A stretch of 64,000 nt of DNA from Streptomyces cylindrosporus (GCF_022698165.1 NZ_JALDAY010000002.1:186001-250000), one strand, 5' to 3'. Counted from the first letter of the stretch, positions 1 through 8,201 are shown. Numbers and translations are program-made. Notes: generated by a model from the sequence alone, not told the origin.

Positions 1-199
1 GCGCAAGGAATTGGCCGCACGCCGCGCACCCGGTGTGCCCGAGGCGGCGCCGACCCATGCCGACCTGGTGCGTGCCAAGTACGGTGACCGACCTGCCCGT
101 CAGCCGCGCCCCAACGCCAACCGCGGCGACAACACCGCCGGCACCTCGCCCTACCAGGACAGCGACCCGGACAAGGTCGCCGTCCACCCCTCCCTGTGA
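1..199 (+). CDS. C-terminal end of a putative luciferase-like monooxygenase (partial)
   Basis: Only the last ~65 residues are in the window (frame starts at base 2, TGA at 197-199), ending in a Pro/Arg/Asp-rich tail. The fragment has no diagnostic motif. The identification rests on context: the MarR gene starts inside its stop codon (GTGA overlap) and an FMN reductase follows. That is the usual arrangement of the paired flavin-dependent luciferase-like monooxygenase and FMN reductase of the CE1758/CE1759 type in actinobacteria, where the reductase supplies reduced FMN. The start lies upstream of the window. The fragment is certainly coding; the family call is inference. Confidence 0.5.
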   Translation, partial: RKELAARRAPGVPEAAPTHADLVRAKYGDRPARQPRPNANRGDNTAGTSPYQDSDPDKVAVHPSL

Positions 200-732
200 C
201 CACCACCGGCGCGGGGCCAGGCACCGGCGCGGGACACGGAGCCAGCGCCCCGGGGCAGGCCATCGGGGCATGGGAGAGCCTCTTCCGCGCGCAGGTGGCG
301 CTGGCACGGGAGTTCGCCGCCGGGAACATCTGGGACGAACTCTCACCGTACGAGTACGACGTCCTGTACACCCTGTCCACCGCCCCCGAAGGACTCCGTT
401 CGACGGAGCTCAACCGCCTGGTCCTGCTCACCCAGTCGGGCGTCTCCCGGATGATCGCCCGTCTCAACGATCGCGGGCTGATAGAGCGCCGCACCGATCC
501 CGACGACGCTCGTGCCCACCGGATCGCCCTCACCGAGGCAGGCCACGAACTGCAGCGCGCCGTCGGCCGGCGACACGCCAGGCAGATCGTCCAGGCCATG
601 ACCCGCGCACTCGACGCCGACAGCCTGCGGCAGCTCGACGAACTGTGCACCAAGCTGCGCACCGCCGCCGATGCCGCGTCCGAGGCCAGAAACTCGACAA
701 CAGATACTGAAAAGGATCACGAGACCCCATGA
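196..732 (+). CDS. MarR-family transcriptional regulator
   Basis: This 178-aa protein has the MarR winged-helix layout. A dimerisation helix is followed by a helix-turn-helix around residues 60-100 (LRSTELNRLVLLTQSGVSRMIARL) and then a wing with the family's D-x-R/D-D-A-R-A hallmark (ERRTDPDDARAHR). The GTG start overlaps the previous stop as GTGA, and its own TGA overlaps the next ATG as ATGA, so the three genes are translationally coupled. It probably controls the flavin monooxygenase/reductase pair in response to a small phenolic or oxidant ligand; the ligand is not visible. Confidence 0.85.
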   Translation: MTTTGAGPGTGAGHGASAPGQAIGAWESLFRAQVALAREFAAGNIWDELSPYEYDVLYTLSTAPEGLRSTELNRLVLLTQSGVSRMIARLNDRGLIERRTDPDDARAHRIALTEAGHELQRAVGRRHARQIVQAMTRALDADSLRQLDELCTKLRTAADAASEARNSTTDTEKDHETP

Positions 733-1451
733 CCACCGATATCGAAGAGCCCCGCACCATCGTCGTGGTAAGTGCGGGCGTGAGCGATCCGTCCTCGTCC
801 AGGCTGCTGGCGGACCGGCTGGCACAGAAGACACACGACCTGCTCCACGCCCACGGAATCGAGTCCCGCATCACCACGATCGAACTGCGCACCCTGGTGG
901 ACGAGATCGGCCGGGCGACCGTGGCCGGCTTCGTGGGCGAGGGGCTGCGTCCCGCGATCGAGCACCTCGCCGCCGCCGACGCCGTGATCACCGCGACTCC
1001 CGTGTACAAGGCCGGTGTCAGCGGCCTGTTCAAGTCCTTCGTCGACCTCCTGGACAACGATCTGCTGATCGCCAAGCCCGTTGCCGTCACCGCGACCGCC
1101 GGCAGTGCTCGGCACGCCCTGGTGCCCGACGAGCAGATGCGCCCGCTCTTCGCCTACATGCGGGCGTTGGTGACGCCGACCGCGCTCTTCGCAGCCCCGG
1201 AGGACTGGGGCGACGGGGCGTTGGGGGATCGCATCGCCCGAGCCGCCACCGAACTGGCTGCACTGATCGAGAGCGGCGTCTCCCGGTCCGTCGTGGACGG
1301 AACCTGGTCTCGCTATCAACACCAGTTCGGCAGCTCTGCGCAGCGGAGCGGTCGAGCCGTCGAACCGGGCGAGATCGATTTCGACACGGACCTCATGCGT
1401 CTCGCGACCGGTGGCAGGGCCACGGCAGCCGCAGTTCCTCAACGCAGTTGA
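729..1451 (+). CDS. NAD(P)H-dependent FMN reductase, partner of a luciferase-like monooxygenase
   Basis: This 240-aa protein is a flavodoxin-fold reductase. An N-terminal phosphate-binding loop (VSAGVSDPSSSRLLADRL) lies at residues ~11-28, and the family's A-T-P-V-Y-K-x-G-x-S-G-L-F-K-x-F-x-D-L flavin segment lies around residues 80-100. It should reduce FMN with NAD(P)H for the upstream monooxygenase. The ATG start overlaps the MarR stop (ATGA). The C-terminal ~50 residues (from about SRSVVDGTW) are a tail typical of the monooxygenase-partnered CE1759-type subgroup. A bidirectional hairpin at 1536-1566 follows. Confidence 0.8.
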   Translation: MTTDIEEPRTIVVVSAGVSDPSSSRLLADRLAQKTHDLLHAHGIESRITTIELRTLVDEIGRATVAGFVGEGLRPAIEHLAAADAVITATPVYKAGVSGLFKSFVDLLDNDLLIAKPVAVTATAGSARHALVPDEQMRPLFAYMRALVTPTALFAAPEDWGDGALGDRIARAATELAALIESGVSRSVVDGTWSRYQHQFGSSAQRSGRAVEPGEIDFDTDLMRLATGGRATAAAVPQRS

Positions 1452-1535
1452 TCCGCGGGGCCACCGCACCTGTGGCACCTGTCCCAGAATCGGACCCCCT
1501 CGACACGGTCCCCAAAAGTTGACCCTGCGACGGAG

Positions 1536-1566
1536 AAGGCCGGCACACCAGTAGGGTGCCGGCCTT
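1536..1566. terminator. Bidirectional hairpin between convergent genes
   Basis: Perfect 11-bp arms AAGGCCGGCAC (1536-1546) and GTGCCGGCCTT (1556-1566) flank a 9-nt loop. It sits between the FMN reductase (+) and the tannase-family gene (-), ending 7 bp beyond the latter's stop. A to T flanks on both sides suit a two-way terminator. Confidence 0.7.
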
Positions 1567-1573
1567 CCAGCGC

Positions 1574-3355
1574 CTATGCGGTACCGTCGCGTTCGGTCAG
1601 CCAGGTACGCGTCGGCCGGCACACCAACTTGCCGTTCACGACCTTGCACCAGGTCTGGTAACCGTGGGAGTACAGCCGCTTGCCGAGCCAGTTGTAGGCA
1701 TCGGCGCCAGGACGGGTCGACGGGGTGTAGGGCTCGAAGTTCGCGGCGTCGTCGACGCTGCCCGTGCCGTCGTAGCGGGCGACCTTCGGGTACGGGTACA
1801 CCGGGCGGGTACGAGTCACCGTGCCGTTGGTGATGTTGGACGCGACGATCTTGCCGGGCTTGGTCGCTGTCTCCGCCCAGGCCATCACCGGGGTGAGGAC
1901 GTCGAAAGCGTTCGGTCCGTTGCCGCCGCCGCAGTGCGCGACACCCGGGAACATGTAGAGCTTGGCGAAGCGGTCGGCCGTCTTCGTCCCCATCGTCTTG
2001 CGCAGGGCGTCGTAGTAGGCCAAGGTCCCCTGCGGCGAGATGTGTTGGTCGTTCCAGCCGTGCCAGAGGAGCAGCTTGCCGCCGCTCTTCGCGTACGCGC
2101 CGAGGTCGGGGTCCATGGCGGCGAGGTAGCTGGAGGACTGGACCGTCTTCCAGAACGACTCGACGGTGAAGTCGAGGTCGGAGAGCTGGAATCCGGGGTT
2201 CGCAGCGTTCGTGTACGCGAGGTAGCGGGTGAAGGACGTCACGAAGTTCTCGCTCGCCACCGTCTGGCCCTGCGCCGTCGGTACGAACAGCGTCCACTCC
2301 AGCTCGGAGCCCCATTCATGGGAGATCGCGAGTTCCAGCTTGCGCCCCTTGGCGTCAGTGGCGCCGTCGTGCAGTCGCTGGACCACTGCGGCCTGAGCGG
2401 TCGTCAGGCAAGTCGACGCATCCTGACCAGTCGTACACACGAGCGTCTTCGGGTCGAAGTCGCAGTTGCGCGGGTCGTCGAGGATGCCGTCCGTGACCCC
2501 GTCGAGCGCGTCGCACTTGTCCAGCACGGCCTGGTGGATCAGGGGCAGTTTGTCGGCGAGGAGGATGTAGCTGCTGTCCTTGTCCTTGTTCGTCAGAACG
2601 TTCCAGGCGTGGTGGACGGTGTTCTGGACGACCATGTTGTTCGCGGGCGCGCCGGCGGCGATGCCGTCGAAGTCGTCCGGGTAGCGCTGCGCCTCCATGA
2701 GGGCTTCGCGGCCGCCGTCGGAGCAGCCGGTGAAGTACGAGTAGGCAGGGCGCCGGCCGTAGAACTTCGTGATGACCGCCTTGGCAACCTGAGAGGTGAC
2801 GTGCACGCCTCGGTAGGCGAAGTCGATCTGTGCCTGCGGGTTGTTCAGCGCCCAGGAGCCGTCGTTCTGTCCCTGGTGCCCCATGTCGGTGGTGGCGCTG
2901 GCGACGGTGCCGTCCTGGACGACCGGACAGGTCGATGCCTGGCCGTAGTTGATGTTGGCGCTGCCGCACAGACCGCCACAGCCGGTCTGCACGTAGCGCT
3001 GGGTCCAGCCATTGATCGGCAGGCGCATCACAATGGTGTTCGCCGGGGCGATGGTTCCCCGCACCTCGCAGTAAGGTGCTGCGCCTGTTGTCACTACCTT
3101 CGCCGAGGAGATCGTGACCGGTGCGTCGGTGACTCCGCTCAGTTCGAGGTTCGGCACATCGGTGCAGTCCCGCACGGGCTTCACGGCAGGCAGATCCGCC
3201 AGGCCTTCCGCCGTGACGCCGCGACGCGACGACTCGACATCACCAGCGGAACTCGCGCTCGCGGTGGGCACCACAAGAACCGCGAGCATCGCCGCCACCG
3301 CCGCGCACACGCCGGCAACGGATCTCGGGCGGCCGCGAACGAAGGACCAACGCAT
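1574..3355 (-). CDS. Secreted tannase/feruloyl esterase family hydrolase
   Basis: This 593-aa protein has a Sec-type signal peptide (Arg-rich start, hydrophobic core ~14-30, cleavage near ASA-SS ~35). It has the full CS-D-HC signature of the tannase/feruloyl esterase family (PF07519): Cys211-Ser212 in GCSDGGREALMEAQ, the acid in LLWHGWNDQHISP and the His-Cys pair in GVAHCGGGNGP. In this family the two cysteines bridge Ser and His. It should hydrolyse esters of hydroxybenzoic or hydroxycinnamic acids outside the cell. Additional cysteines suggest further disulfides. The choice between gallate and ferulate esters cannot be read from sequence. A second, structurally unrelated tannase-like gene lies ~1.1 kb upstream. 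Confidence 0.88.
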   Translation of the reverse strand: MRWSFVRGRPRSVAGVCAAVAAMLAVLVVPTASASSAGDVESSRRGVTAEGLADLPAVKPVRDCTDVPNLELSGVTDAPVTISSAKVVTTGAAPYCEVRGTIAPANTIVMRLPINGWTQRYVQTGCGGLCGSANINYGQASTCPVVQDGTVASATTDMGHQGQNDGSWALNNPQAQIDFAYRGVHVTSQVAKAVITKFYGRRPAYSYFTGCSDGGREALMEAQRYPDDFDGIAAGAPANNMVVQNTVHHAWNVLTNKDKDSSYILLADKLPLIHQAVLDKCDALDGVTDGILDDPRNCDFDPKTLVCTTGQDASTCLTTAQAAVVQRLHDGATDAKGRKLELAISHEWGSELEWTLFVPTAQGQTVASENFVTSFTRYLAYTNAANPGFQLSDLDFTVESFWKTVQSSSYLAAMDPDLGAYAKSGGKLLLWHGWNDQHISPQGTLAYYDALRKTMGTKTADRFAKLYMFPGVAHCGGGNGPNAFDVLTPVMAWAETATKPGKIVASNITNGTVTRTRPVYPYPKVARYDGTGSVDDAANFEPYTPSTRPGADAYNWLGKRLYSHGYQTWCKVVNGKLVCRPTRTWLTERDGTA

Positions 3356-3437
3356 GGGTTACCCCTCTCGATATCGGCGCGCGGCTCCCGCAGCAGCGCC
3401 ACCGAGCGGTGAGCGTGCCCGAAGCCCGAACTATCGT

Positions 3438-3459
3438 CAACAATTTCGACAACAATTTC
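3438..3459. promoter_or_regulatory. Direct repeat of CAACAATTTC upstream of the tannase-family gene
   Basis: Two copies of CAACAATTTC (3438-3447 and 3450-3459) start 12 bp apart, ~85 bp upstream of the hydrolase start, in locally A/T-rich DNA. The preceding ATCGTCAACA also occurs in the promoter of the other tannase-like gene (from 6201). This suggests a shared regulator binding site; which protein binds is unknown. Confidence 0.4.
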
Positions 3460-3534
3460 TCGCCGTATCGCGCCCCTCGCGGCATACGCAGGTGCCGCGG
3501 CAGTGAGGCATGTGGCAACCGGTCGTCGTGAGCT

Positions 3535-4275
3535 CTACGCGGTGGCCGGCTTGAGCAGGTAGCCGACGCCGCGCTTGGTGTGGATCATCGGTTCTCGGCC
3601 CGCGTCGATCTTGCGGCGCAGGTAGGAGATGTAGAGCTCGACGACGTTGGAGCTCCCGCCGAAGTCGTAGGACCAGACCCGGTCCAGGATCAGTTCCTTG
3701 CTGACCACGCGGCGCGCGTTGCGCATGAGGAAGCGCAGTACCTCGTACTCGGTGGGCGACAGGCGAATGCTCTCGCCGCCCCGCCACACCTCTTGGCTGT
3801 GTTCGTCGAGCGTGAGATCGCCGACGACGAGGAGGGGGTCGTCACGTCGGTCGGCGGCGCCGGCACGCCGTATCAGACCGCGCAGCCGTATGACGATCTC
3901 CGCCAGGCTGAACGGCTTGGTGACGTAGTCGTCGCCGCCCGCGGTGAGGCCGGCGATCCGGTCCTCCACCGCGTCCCTCGCGGTGAGGAACACGACGGGG
4001 ACGTCCGGCTGCTGCTCGCGCAAGCGCCGAAGGACACTGAGGCCGTCGGTGTCAGGGAGCATCATGTCCATGATGACGGCGTCGGGTTGGAAGGCGCGCG
4101 CCGTACGTACCGCCGACGCTCCGTCCCCGACGGTCTCGATCAGCCAGCCCTCGTACTGCAGGGCCATGGTGAGGAGTTCGGTGATGTACTGCTCGTCGTC
4201 CACGACGAGCACCCGGACAGGGCTCCCGTCCGGCTTCAACGGTTCGGTACGTGTCGGGGGCAAGGTCGTCGTCAT
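3535..4275 (-). CDS. OmpR-family response regulator, orphan
   Basis: This 246-aa protein has an N-terminal receiver domain (acidic pair Asp26-Asp27, phospho-acceptor Asp70 in AVIMDMMLPDTDG, conserved Thr in VVFLTAR and Lys in YVTKPFS). Its C-terminal winged helix has the expected RLSPTEYEVLRFLMRN, SKELILDRVW and NVVELYISYLRRKID segments ending in TKRGVGYLL. No histidine kinase lies beside it, which is unusual for this family. It sits between two tannase-type hydrolase genes on the same strand, so control of one or both is plausible but inferred. The first ~19 residues precede the receiver domain. Confidence 0.92.
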   Translation of the reverse strand: MTTTLPPTRTEPLKPDGSPVRVLVVDDEQYITELLTMALQYEGWLIETVGDGASAVRTARAFQPDAVIMDMMLPDTDGLSVLRRLREQQPDVPVVFLTARDAVEDRIAGLTAGGDDYVTKPFSLAEIVIRLRGLIRRAGAADRRDDPLLVVGDLTLDEHSQEVWRGGESIRLSPTEYEVLRFLMRNARRVVSKELILDRVWSYDFGGSSNVVELYISYLRRKIDAGREPMIHTKRGVGYLLKPATA

Positions 4276-4296
4276 GTCAGATCCTGGAGCAACTTC

Positions 4297-4319
4297 GGCG
4301 GGGGGGGTGTGGCCCCGCC
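4297..4319 (-). terminator. GC hairpin between tannase-like gene and response regulator
   Basis: Arms GGCGGGG (4297-4303) and CCCCGCC (4313-4319) pair perfectly around a G-rich 9-nt loop. On the minus strand it follows the subtype-B tannase gene and precedes the response regulator start by ~20 bp, so it may end the first transcript or attenuate readthrough into the second. Confidence 0.4.
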
Positions 4320-4470
4320 CTCCGGCTCCCCAAAGGCGAAGGACGGGGCAGTGGGCGGTGTCCGGTACGCGGAAGACGTCAGGCCGGACACGCGCCTCGC
4401 AGGTGTCCGCCAGGCAGGAGGCAGCAGGACGGACGCCGCGTTCGTGGGGGTGAGCGTTGTTCGGTGAGGG

Positions 4471-6126
4471 CTACTTCTTGTAGCCGGTCACCTTGGCAAC
4501 CCAGGTGAGGAAGTCGCCGGGGTCTTCGTTGGTGGCGTGACCCTTGTCCCAGTAGAAGGAGTAGTTGACGTCGTCTCCCAGGTTGTCCGCCGTGGCAGCC
4601 AGGTTGGAGGAGATGACGTGCGAGGTGTCGGTGTCGCTGGTGCCCAGGCGGATCCACCAGTACTTCGACCGGTCCGGATTGCGCTCTTCGAGCAGGTGGT
4701 ACATCGGGTTCATCAGCTTGAGCTTCTCGGGGATGTCGCTCGCGACCCGCTTTGAACTCAGCCCGGTGCTGTCGTTCTTGGCGCTGTACGCGGTGAAGTG
4801 ACGCGACTCGGTCGTCCCCTCGCCGAACTCGTTGTTCTCACCAGCGGACAGGTCGAAGGCGTCGAAGGCCGGGGAGGTCTTCTTCCGCGCACCCACGTGC
4901 GTGAGGTAGTCCTCCCACGTGAAGGTGGCCTTGCCGCCGGACCAGGTGATGAAGGTGTTCTTCGCCAGGTAGGTCTCACGCTCCGAGTCAGACAGAGCCG
5001 CGAGGTACTTGGTCGCGGACGGCTCCAGGAAGTTCTGCAGGAGGTAGTCGTCGTAGTTGCGGGCGGTCAGCTTGCCGAAACCGTCAAGGCCCTTCAGCTT
5101 CAGACCCGCCTGGTACTCGGCGAACTGGGACTGCAGTTCCTTCGACGCGGTCTGGTCGACGACCTTGCCGGTGGACTGGGTGACGTTGGAGCCCCAGTTC
5201 CACTCGTAGGCGCCGTCGGCGTGCTCCAGGTCGGTGATCGGGCACCAGGCGCCGGTCGCGAAGATCGCGTCCGGGGCGTCGGCGGCGCCGGCCTCCTTCA
5301 GGTACGAGTCGTAGAGCTTGCTGTTGCCGGACGCGCCGAGCAGGGCTGAGGAGGCACCGCCGGCGCTGGTGCCGGTGGAGACGATCCGGTCGGCATTACC
5401 GGGCAGCCGGCCCTTGTTGAAGCGGATGTAGCGCACCGCGGCCTTCAGGTCCACGATCACCGCGGGGGCCGTGCCGTAGTAGACGCCGGAGGAGTCGGTC
5501 AGGCTGCGGCCTCGCGTGCCGGGCTCCACGACGACGTAACCCGCAACCAGCGCGAGCTTCGCGAGGTTGACCATCCCGTTGATGGCGCCCGTGCCGCCCG
5601 TGCCCGTACCGCCCGACGGCATTCCGCTGGGCAGCGCCCCGTCGGTGGGCATCCCGGACGACGTCCCACCGGTGCCGGTTCCGGTGCCGCCAGTCATTGA
5701 GCCCATCTCCAGCGCGGCCTGGCCGACACCCGTGGCGGTCGCGACGGTCGACGGCATGTAGGCGCCCACCGCGTTGGCCAAAACGATCGGTGCCCTGGAT
5801 GCGTCGACGGTCTTGCCGTCGATCTTGACGGGCACGCTGACGACGAGACTCTGGTGGGTGTCGTCGCTCGGGTTGGTGACGTAGTCGCGGGCCTTGTAGA
5901 AGTGGTAGGTCACCGAGTAGTCGGTGCCGGCCGCGTCCGCGAGCGTCTCCGTCAGTTCCGTGTAGTCGTCCTTGTCGAAGACCAAGGCGTCGGAAGACGA
6001 CGCCGCGGAGTCCTTCTTCTCCCCCGACGCCTGCGCCGTCAGCGCGACGCCGCCGATCGCCGCGACACCCGCGGTCGCGCCGATCCCGATGACGACGTTC
6101 CTTCGCTTGATTGCCCGGTGCTTCAC
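4471..6126 (-). CDS. Exported subtype-B tannase-like alpha/beta hydrolase
   Basis: This 551-aa protein starts at GTG 6126, with AGGAG 7 nt upstream; the paralogue at 45405-47123 begins identically (VK-RAIKRR). An upstream in-frame ATG (6141) is possible. The KRR-initiated hydrophobic leader ending near TAQA~33 indicates export, perhaps by Tat. The nucleophile elbow GTSAGG (Ser254), a GTSDTDTSH segment and a late His in DKGHATNEDPGDF resemble the catalytic triad of bacterial subtype-B tannases. An insertion of Gly/Thr/Met/Pro/Ser low complexity (~residues 142-180) separates the N-terminal part from the hydrolase core. The likely substrate is a gallate-type or other aromatic ester. An A/T-rich palindrome and a promoter lie upstream. 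Confidence 0.75.
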   Translation of the reverse strand: MKHRAIKRRNVVIGIGATAGVAAIGGVALTAQASGEKKDSAASSSDALVFDKDDYTELTETLADAAGTDYSVTYHFYKARDYVTNPSDDTHQSLVVSVPVKIDGKTVDASRAPIVLANAVGAYMPSTVATATGVGQAALEMGSMTGGTGTGTGGTSSGMPTDGALPSGMPSGGTGTGGTGAINGMVNLAKLALVAGYVVVEPGTRGRSLTDSSGVYYGTAPAVIVDLKAAVRYIRFNKGRLPGNADRIVSTGTSAGGASSALLGASGNSKLYDSYLKEAGAADAPDAIFATGAWCPITDLEHADGAYEWNWGSNVTQSTGKVVDQTASKELQSQFAEYQAGLKLKGLDGFGKLTARNYDDYLLQNFLEPSATKYLAALSDSERETYLAKNTFITWSGGKATFTWEDYLTHVGARKKTSPAFDAFDLSAGENNEFGEGTTESRHFTAYSAKNDSTGLSSKRVASDIPEKLKLMNPMYHLLEERNPDRSKYWWIRLGTSDTDTSHVISSNLAATADNLGDDVNYSFYWDKGHATNEDPGDFLTWVAKVTGYKK

Positions 6127-6178
6127 GGTCTCTCTCCTCATGAGGCGGTTGACGGTCGCCGGTTTGTTGGCATTTGTG

Positions 6179-6221
6179 AACCTAATGACGCTTCACGCAG
6201 ATCGTCAACATTTCCGTTGAC
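6179..6221 (-). promoter_or_regulatory. Promoter with overlapping palindrome for the subtype-B tannase gene
   Basis: Reading the minus strand, TTGACG (6208-6203) and TAGGTT (6184-6179) are separated by 18 bp, a plausible sigma-70-type promoter ~55 bp before the GTG start. The -35 box overlaps a perfect 6-bp-arm palindrome, GTCAACATTTCCGTTGAC (6204-6221), so a repressor there would block polymerase. Confidence 0.45.
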
Positions 6222-6242
6222 TTCTCAGCAAACCCTCAGATA

Positions 6243-6263
6243 ATTTTTCAACCATTGAAAAAT
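6243..6263. promoter_or_regulatory. A/T-rich palindrome upstream of tannase paralogue 1
   Basis: Perfect 9-bp arms ATTTTTCAA and TTGAAAAAT surround CCA. Such A/T density is rare in this GC-rich DNA. A related element (T-run, C, 7-nt spacer, G, A-run) lies at 47242-47265 upstream of the second tannase paralogue, beside a ROK repressor. Known ROK repressors (Mlc, NagC) bind T-run/A-run palindromes of this shape. Confidence 0.5.
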
Positions 6264-6461
6264 ATGGTCTCACCGTAGCAGGTCAGCCGGTGGGGGCCAG
6301 TACGCGAACAGTCCAGCCACCTCCGAAGGCGAACGCCGCTAGCGAGGCCGGGGCATCGACCGGGACTGCCAGGACCGGGTTCGACGTGCAGATTGATGAG
6401 GAGCTCCGATCATGGAACGGCCGGTCACGGTCGGTAAGAGGGGTGACGACAAGGAGGTGCC

Positions 6462-6638
6462 GTGGGATCACAAGCACAGGGTCCCGAACTGCTGCTGTCC
6501 ACGGATGTCGACGCCCTGCTCGCAGCGGCGGGTGCGGTGGCCTCGTCACGGCTGGACCGCGAGTACCGGATCCTGCGGGGCATCGTCGGCGGTGCCGCCG
6601 CGATCGCCGCGCTCGACTCCGAGCTGCTCTACCTCTGA
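6462..6638 (+). CDS. Small hypothetical protein, 58 aa
   Basis: A GTG start at 6462 follows a strong ribosome site (AAGGAGG, 6451-6457). The reading frame has good third-position G/C bias up to a TGA at 6636. The product is Ala/Leu-rich and probably helical (DALLAAAGAVASSRLDREYR). It stops 7 bp before the remnant of a SpoIIE phosphatase in another frame, so it may be a real small gene or the in-frame front part of a broken larger one. I recognise no family. Confidence 0.4.
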   Translation: MGSQAQGPELLLSTDVDALLAAAGAVASSRLDREYRILRGIVGGAAAIAALDSELLYL

Positions 6639-6644
6639 GGGCAG

Positions 6645-6931
6645 GAGCGAGTTCATCCACATCCCGGCCGGCCCACCGCTTGGCACCAAGCTCGGCGAGT
6701 ACACCACCGTGACACACCCCGATGTAGCCGGGGGCACGCTGATCTTCTACACCGACGGCCTCGTCGAGCGCGCTGCGAGGACATCGACACCTCGCTCCAC
6801 CGTCCGACCCGGCTCCACCTCAGCCCACAGGACGACCTGGACACGATCCTCGACTCGGTCCTCGCCCAACTCACCGAGGACCCGCCGAGGACGACATCGC
6901 GCTTCTGGCCGCCCGCGTCCGCAGGGAGTGA
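6645..6931 (+). pseudogene. Decayed SpoIIE/PP2C-type serine phosphatase fragment
   Basis: Only the C-terminal third of a SpoIIE phosphatase remains. The stretch GPPLGTKLGEY...GGTLIFYTDGLVER (frame of 6645) is the family's signature. After ~6775 the homology continues in a second frame (DIDTSLHRPTRLHLSPQDDL). Near 6885 it moves to a third frame that ends EDDIALLAARVRRE and a stop at 6929-6931. Two frameshifts and no N-terminal catalytic part make it non-functional. An intact relative is at 18443-20638. Confidence 0.75.
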
Positions 6932-7186
6932 GCCCTCGAGACCGGGTCTCTCGACCCTTGGCAGGAACCCGTCCTCAGACAGCCCCCGACATCTCTCCAC
7001 ATCGGCTGGTTCAGGTCGACGGTCCGTGCAAGGTCAGCGGTGTCGCAGCGGTTCTCCTCCGGCGGGAGCGGGCTTGCGGCGAGGACATGCTCCAAGATCT
7101 CGGCACCATCGAGGTCTGCGTGCGCAGCAACTGCCCGCTTCCAAGTGAGAGAGCCGATGGGGCCTACCCTCGCCGTGGACCGACGC

Positions 7187-8161
7187 CTACTCGTGGCTTC
7201 CGATACTGATCCAGGTCTTCCCTGCACGTTCGGCCGCGCCGGCGAAGGCCTGTTGGGCCTGCTCCAGCGGGAAGCGGGCCTCGATGATCGCGCCGGGCCG
7301 AGCCTCGGACAGCTCGTGGATCGCGCTGGTGAAGTCGCCGGGATGGTCGTAGATCATCGACCCGCGAATCACCAGTTGACGGCGAACCACGTCGTCCGTG
7401 GTGAGCGGCAGTGTGTGGGAATTGAGACCGATCAGGACAACGGTGGCGCCCGGCGCGGCTCGCTCCGCGGCAAGGTGGAGAGCGGGTGCATGGCCGGAGG
7501 TTTCGAAGACGTACGTGAACCCGGTGCGACCATCGTCAGGGACCGCCCCCACCTGTTGGGCGCGAGCGAGCCTTTGCGCGTGAGGCTCGGTGACGACCGG
7601 TTCGATGCCGAGGCGGGACAGGATCGAACACACCAACAGCCCCTGGGCCCCGGCACCGACGACCAGGCAGTGATCCGCGGTGGTGACGCCGCTGCGCCGC
7701 ACGGCGGCACGGGCCACCGTGTAGGGCTCCGTGCTCGCCAGGTCCTCGACGGTCGGACCGTCGGGGACCTCGTGGGCGAAGTGCGCGGGGAGGGCTACCT
7801 GTTCGGCCAGGACGCCCGGGACGTTCAGACCGACGATGGCACGGTGCGGACAGGCCGACGTCAGCCCGCTGAGGCAGTCGGCGCACTTCAGGCAGACGTA
7901 ATTGGGTTCAACGACCACACGTCGGCCCACCTGACGGTCCCGCACATCGCTGCCGACCGCGGCAATCCGCCCGAAACCCTCGTGGCCGACGATCCATGGA
8001 ACGGTGGGTGTGAGCCGCTCGCCGTGAAAGACATCGAGGTCCGAGCCGCACAGCCCGACGCCTTCCATCTGCACGATCACATCGCGCGGACCGCAGACGG
8101 GCTCCGCGCAGTCGTCGACGGTTTCGATGCGGCCAGGTGCCGTGAGGACAGCAGCTTTCAC
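7187..8161 (-). CDS. Zinc-dependent alcohol dehydrogenase (MDR family)
   Basis: This 324-aa protein starts at GTG 8161, with GGAG 5 nt upstream. The GroES-like domain carries the catalytic-zinc motifs GLCGSDLDVFHG and GHEGFG and the four structural-zinc cysteines (CLKCADCLSGLTSAC). The NAD(P)-binding fold has VVGAGAQGLLV. It oxidises an alcohol or polyol to the carbonyl, or the reverse. Its promoter region carries an operator (8175-8201) nearly identical to one before the divergent transporter/IclR pair, so it belongs to the IclR regulon. The carried metabolite is unknown. Confidence 0.85.
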   Translation of the reverse strand: MKAAVLTAPGRIETVDDCAEPVCGPRDVIVQMEGVGLCGSDLDVFHGERLTPTVPWIVGHEGFGRIAAVGSDVRDRQVGRRVVVEPNYVCLKCADCLSGLTSACPHRAIVGLNVPGVLAEQVALPAHFAHEVPDGPTVEDLASTEPYTVARAAVRRSGVTTADHCLVVGAGAQGLLVCSILSRLGIEPVVTEPHAQRLARAQQVGAVPDDGRTGFTYVFETSGHAPALHLAAERAAPGATVVLIGLNSHTLPLTTDDVVRRQLVIRGSMIYDHPGDFTSAIHELSEARPGAIIEARFPLEQAQQAFAGAAERAGKTWISIGSHE

Positions 8162-8174
8162 CGGAACTCCAAGT

Positions 8175-8201
8175 GGTCCACTAGATGGAACAATTGATCC
8201 A
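8175..8201. promoter_or_regulatory. Putative IclR operator upstream of the alcohol dehydrogenase
   Basis: GGTCCACT (8175-8182) is followed by the near-palindrome TGGAACAATTGATCCA (8186-8201), symmetric except for one base pair. Order and spacing match the site at 9865-9891 (GGTCCACT...CGGAACGATTGGACCA). The element sits just upstream of the dehydrogenase start, where a bound repressor would block transcription. Confidence 0.65.

Noticed and set aside
717..2315. Long minus-strand open frame covering the FMN reductase and the end of the tannase-family gene
   Set aside because: It is antisense or out of frame to two well-supported genes and has an Arg/Gly/Asp-rich composition typical of GC-rich shadow frames.
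3535..4275. A two-component pair with a nearby kinase
   Set aside because: No histidine kinase motif was found on either side; the HATPase at the end of 18443-20638 is of the RsbW type and far away.
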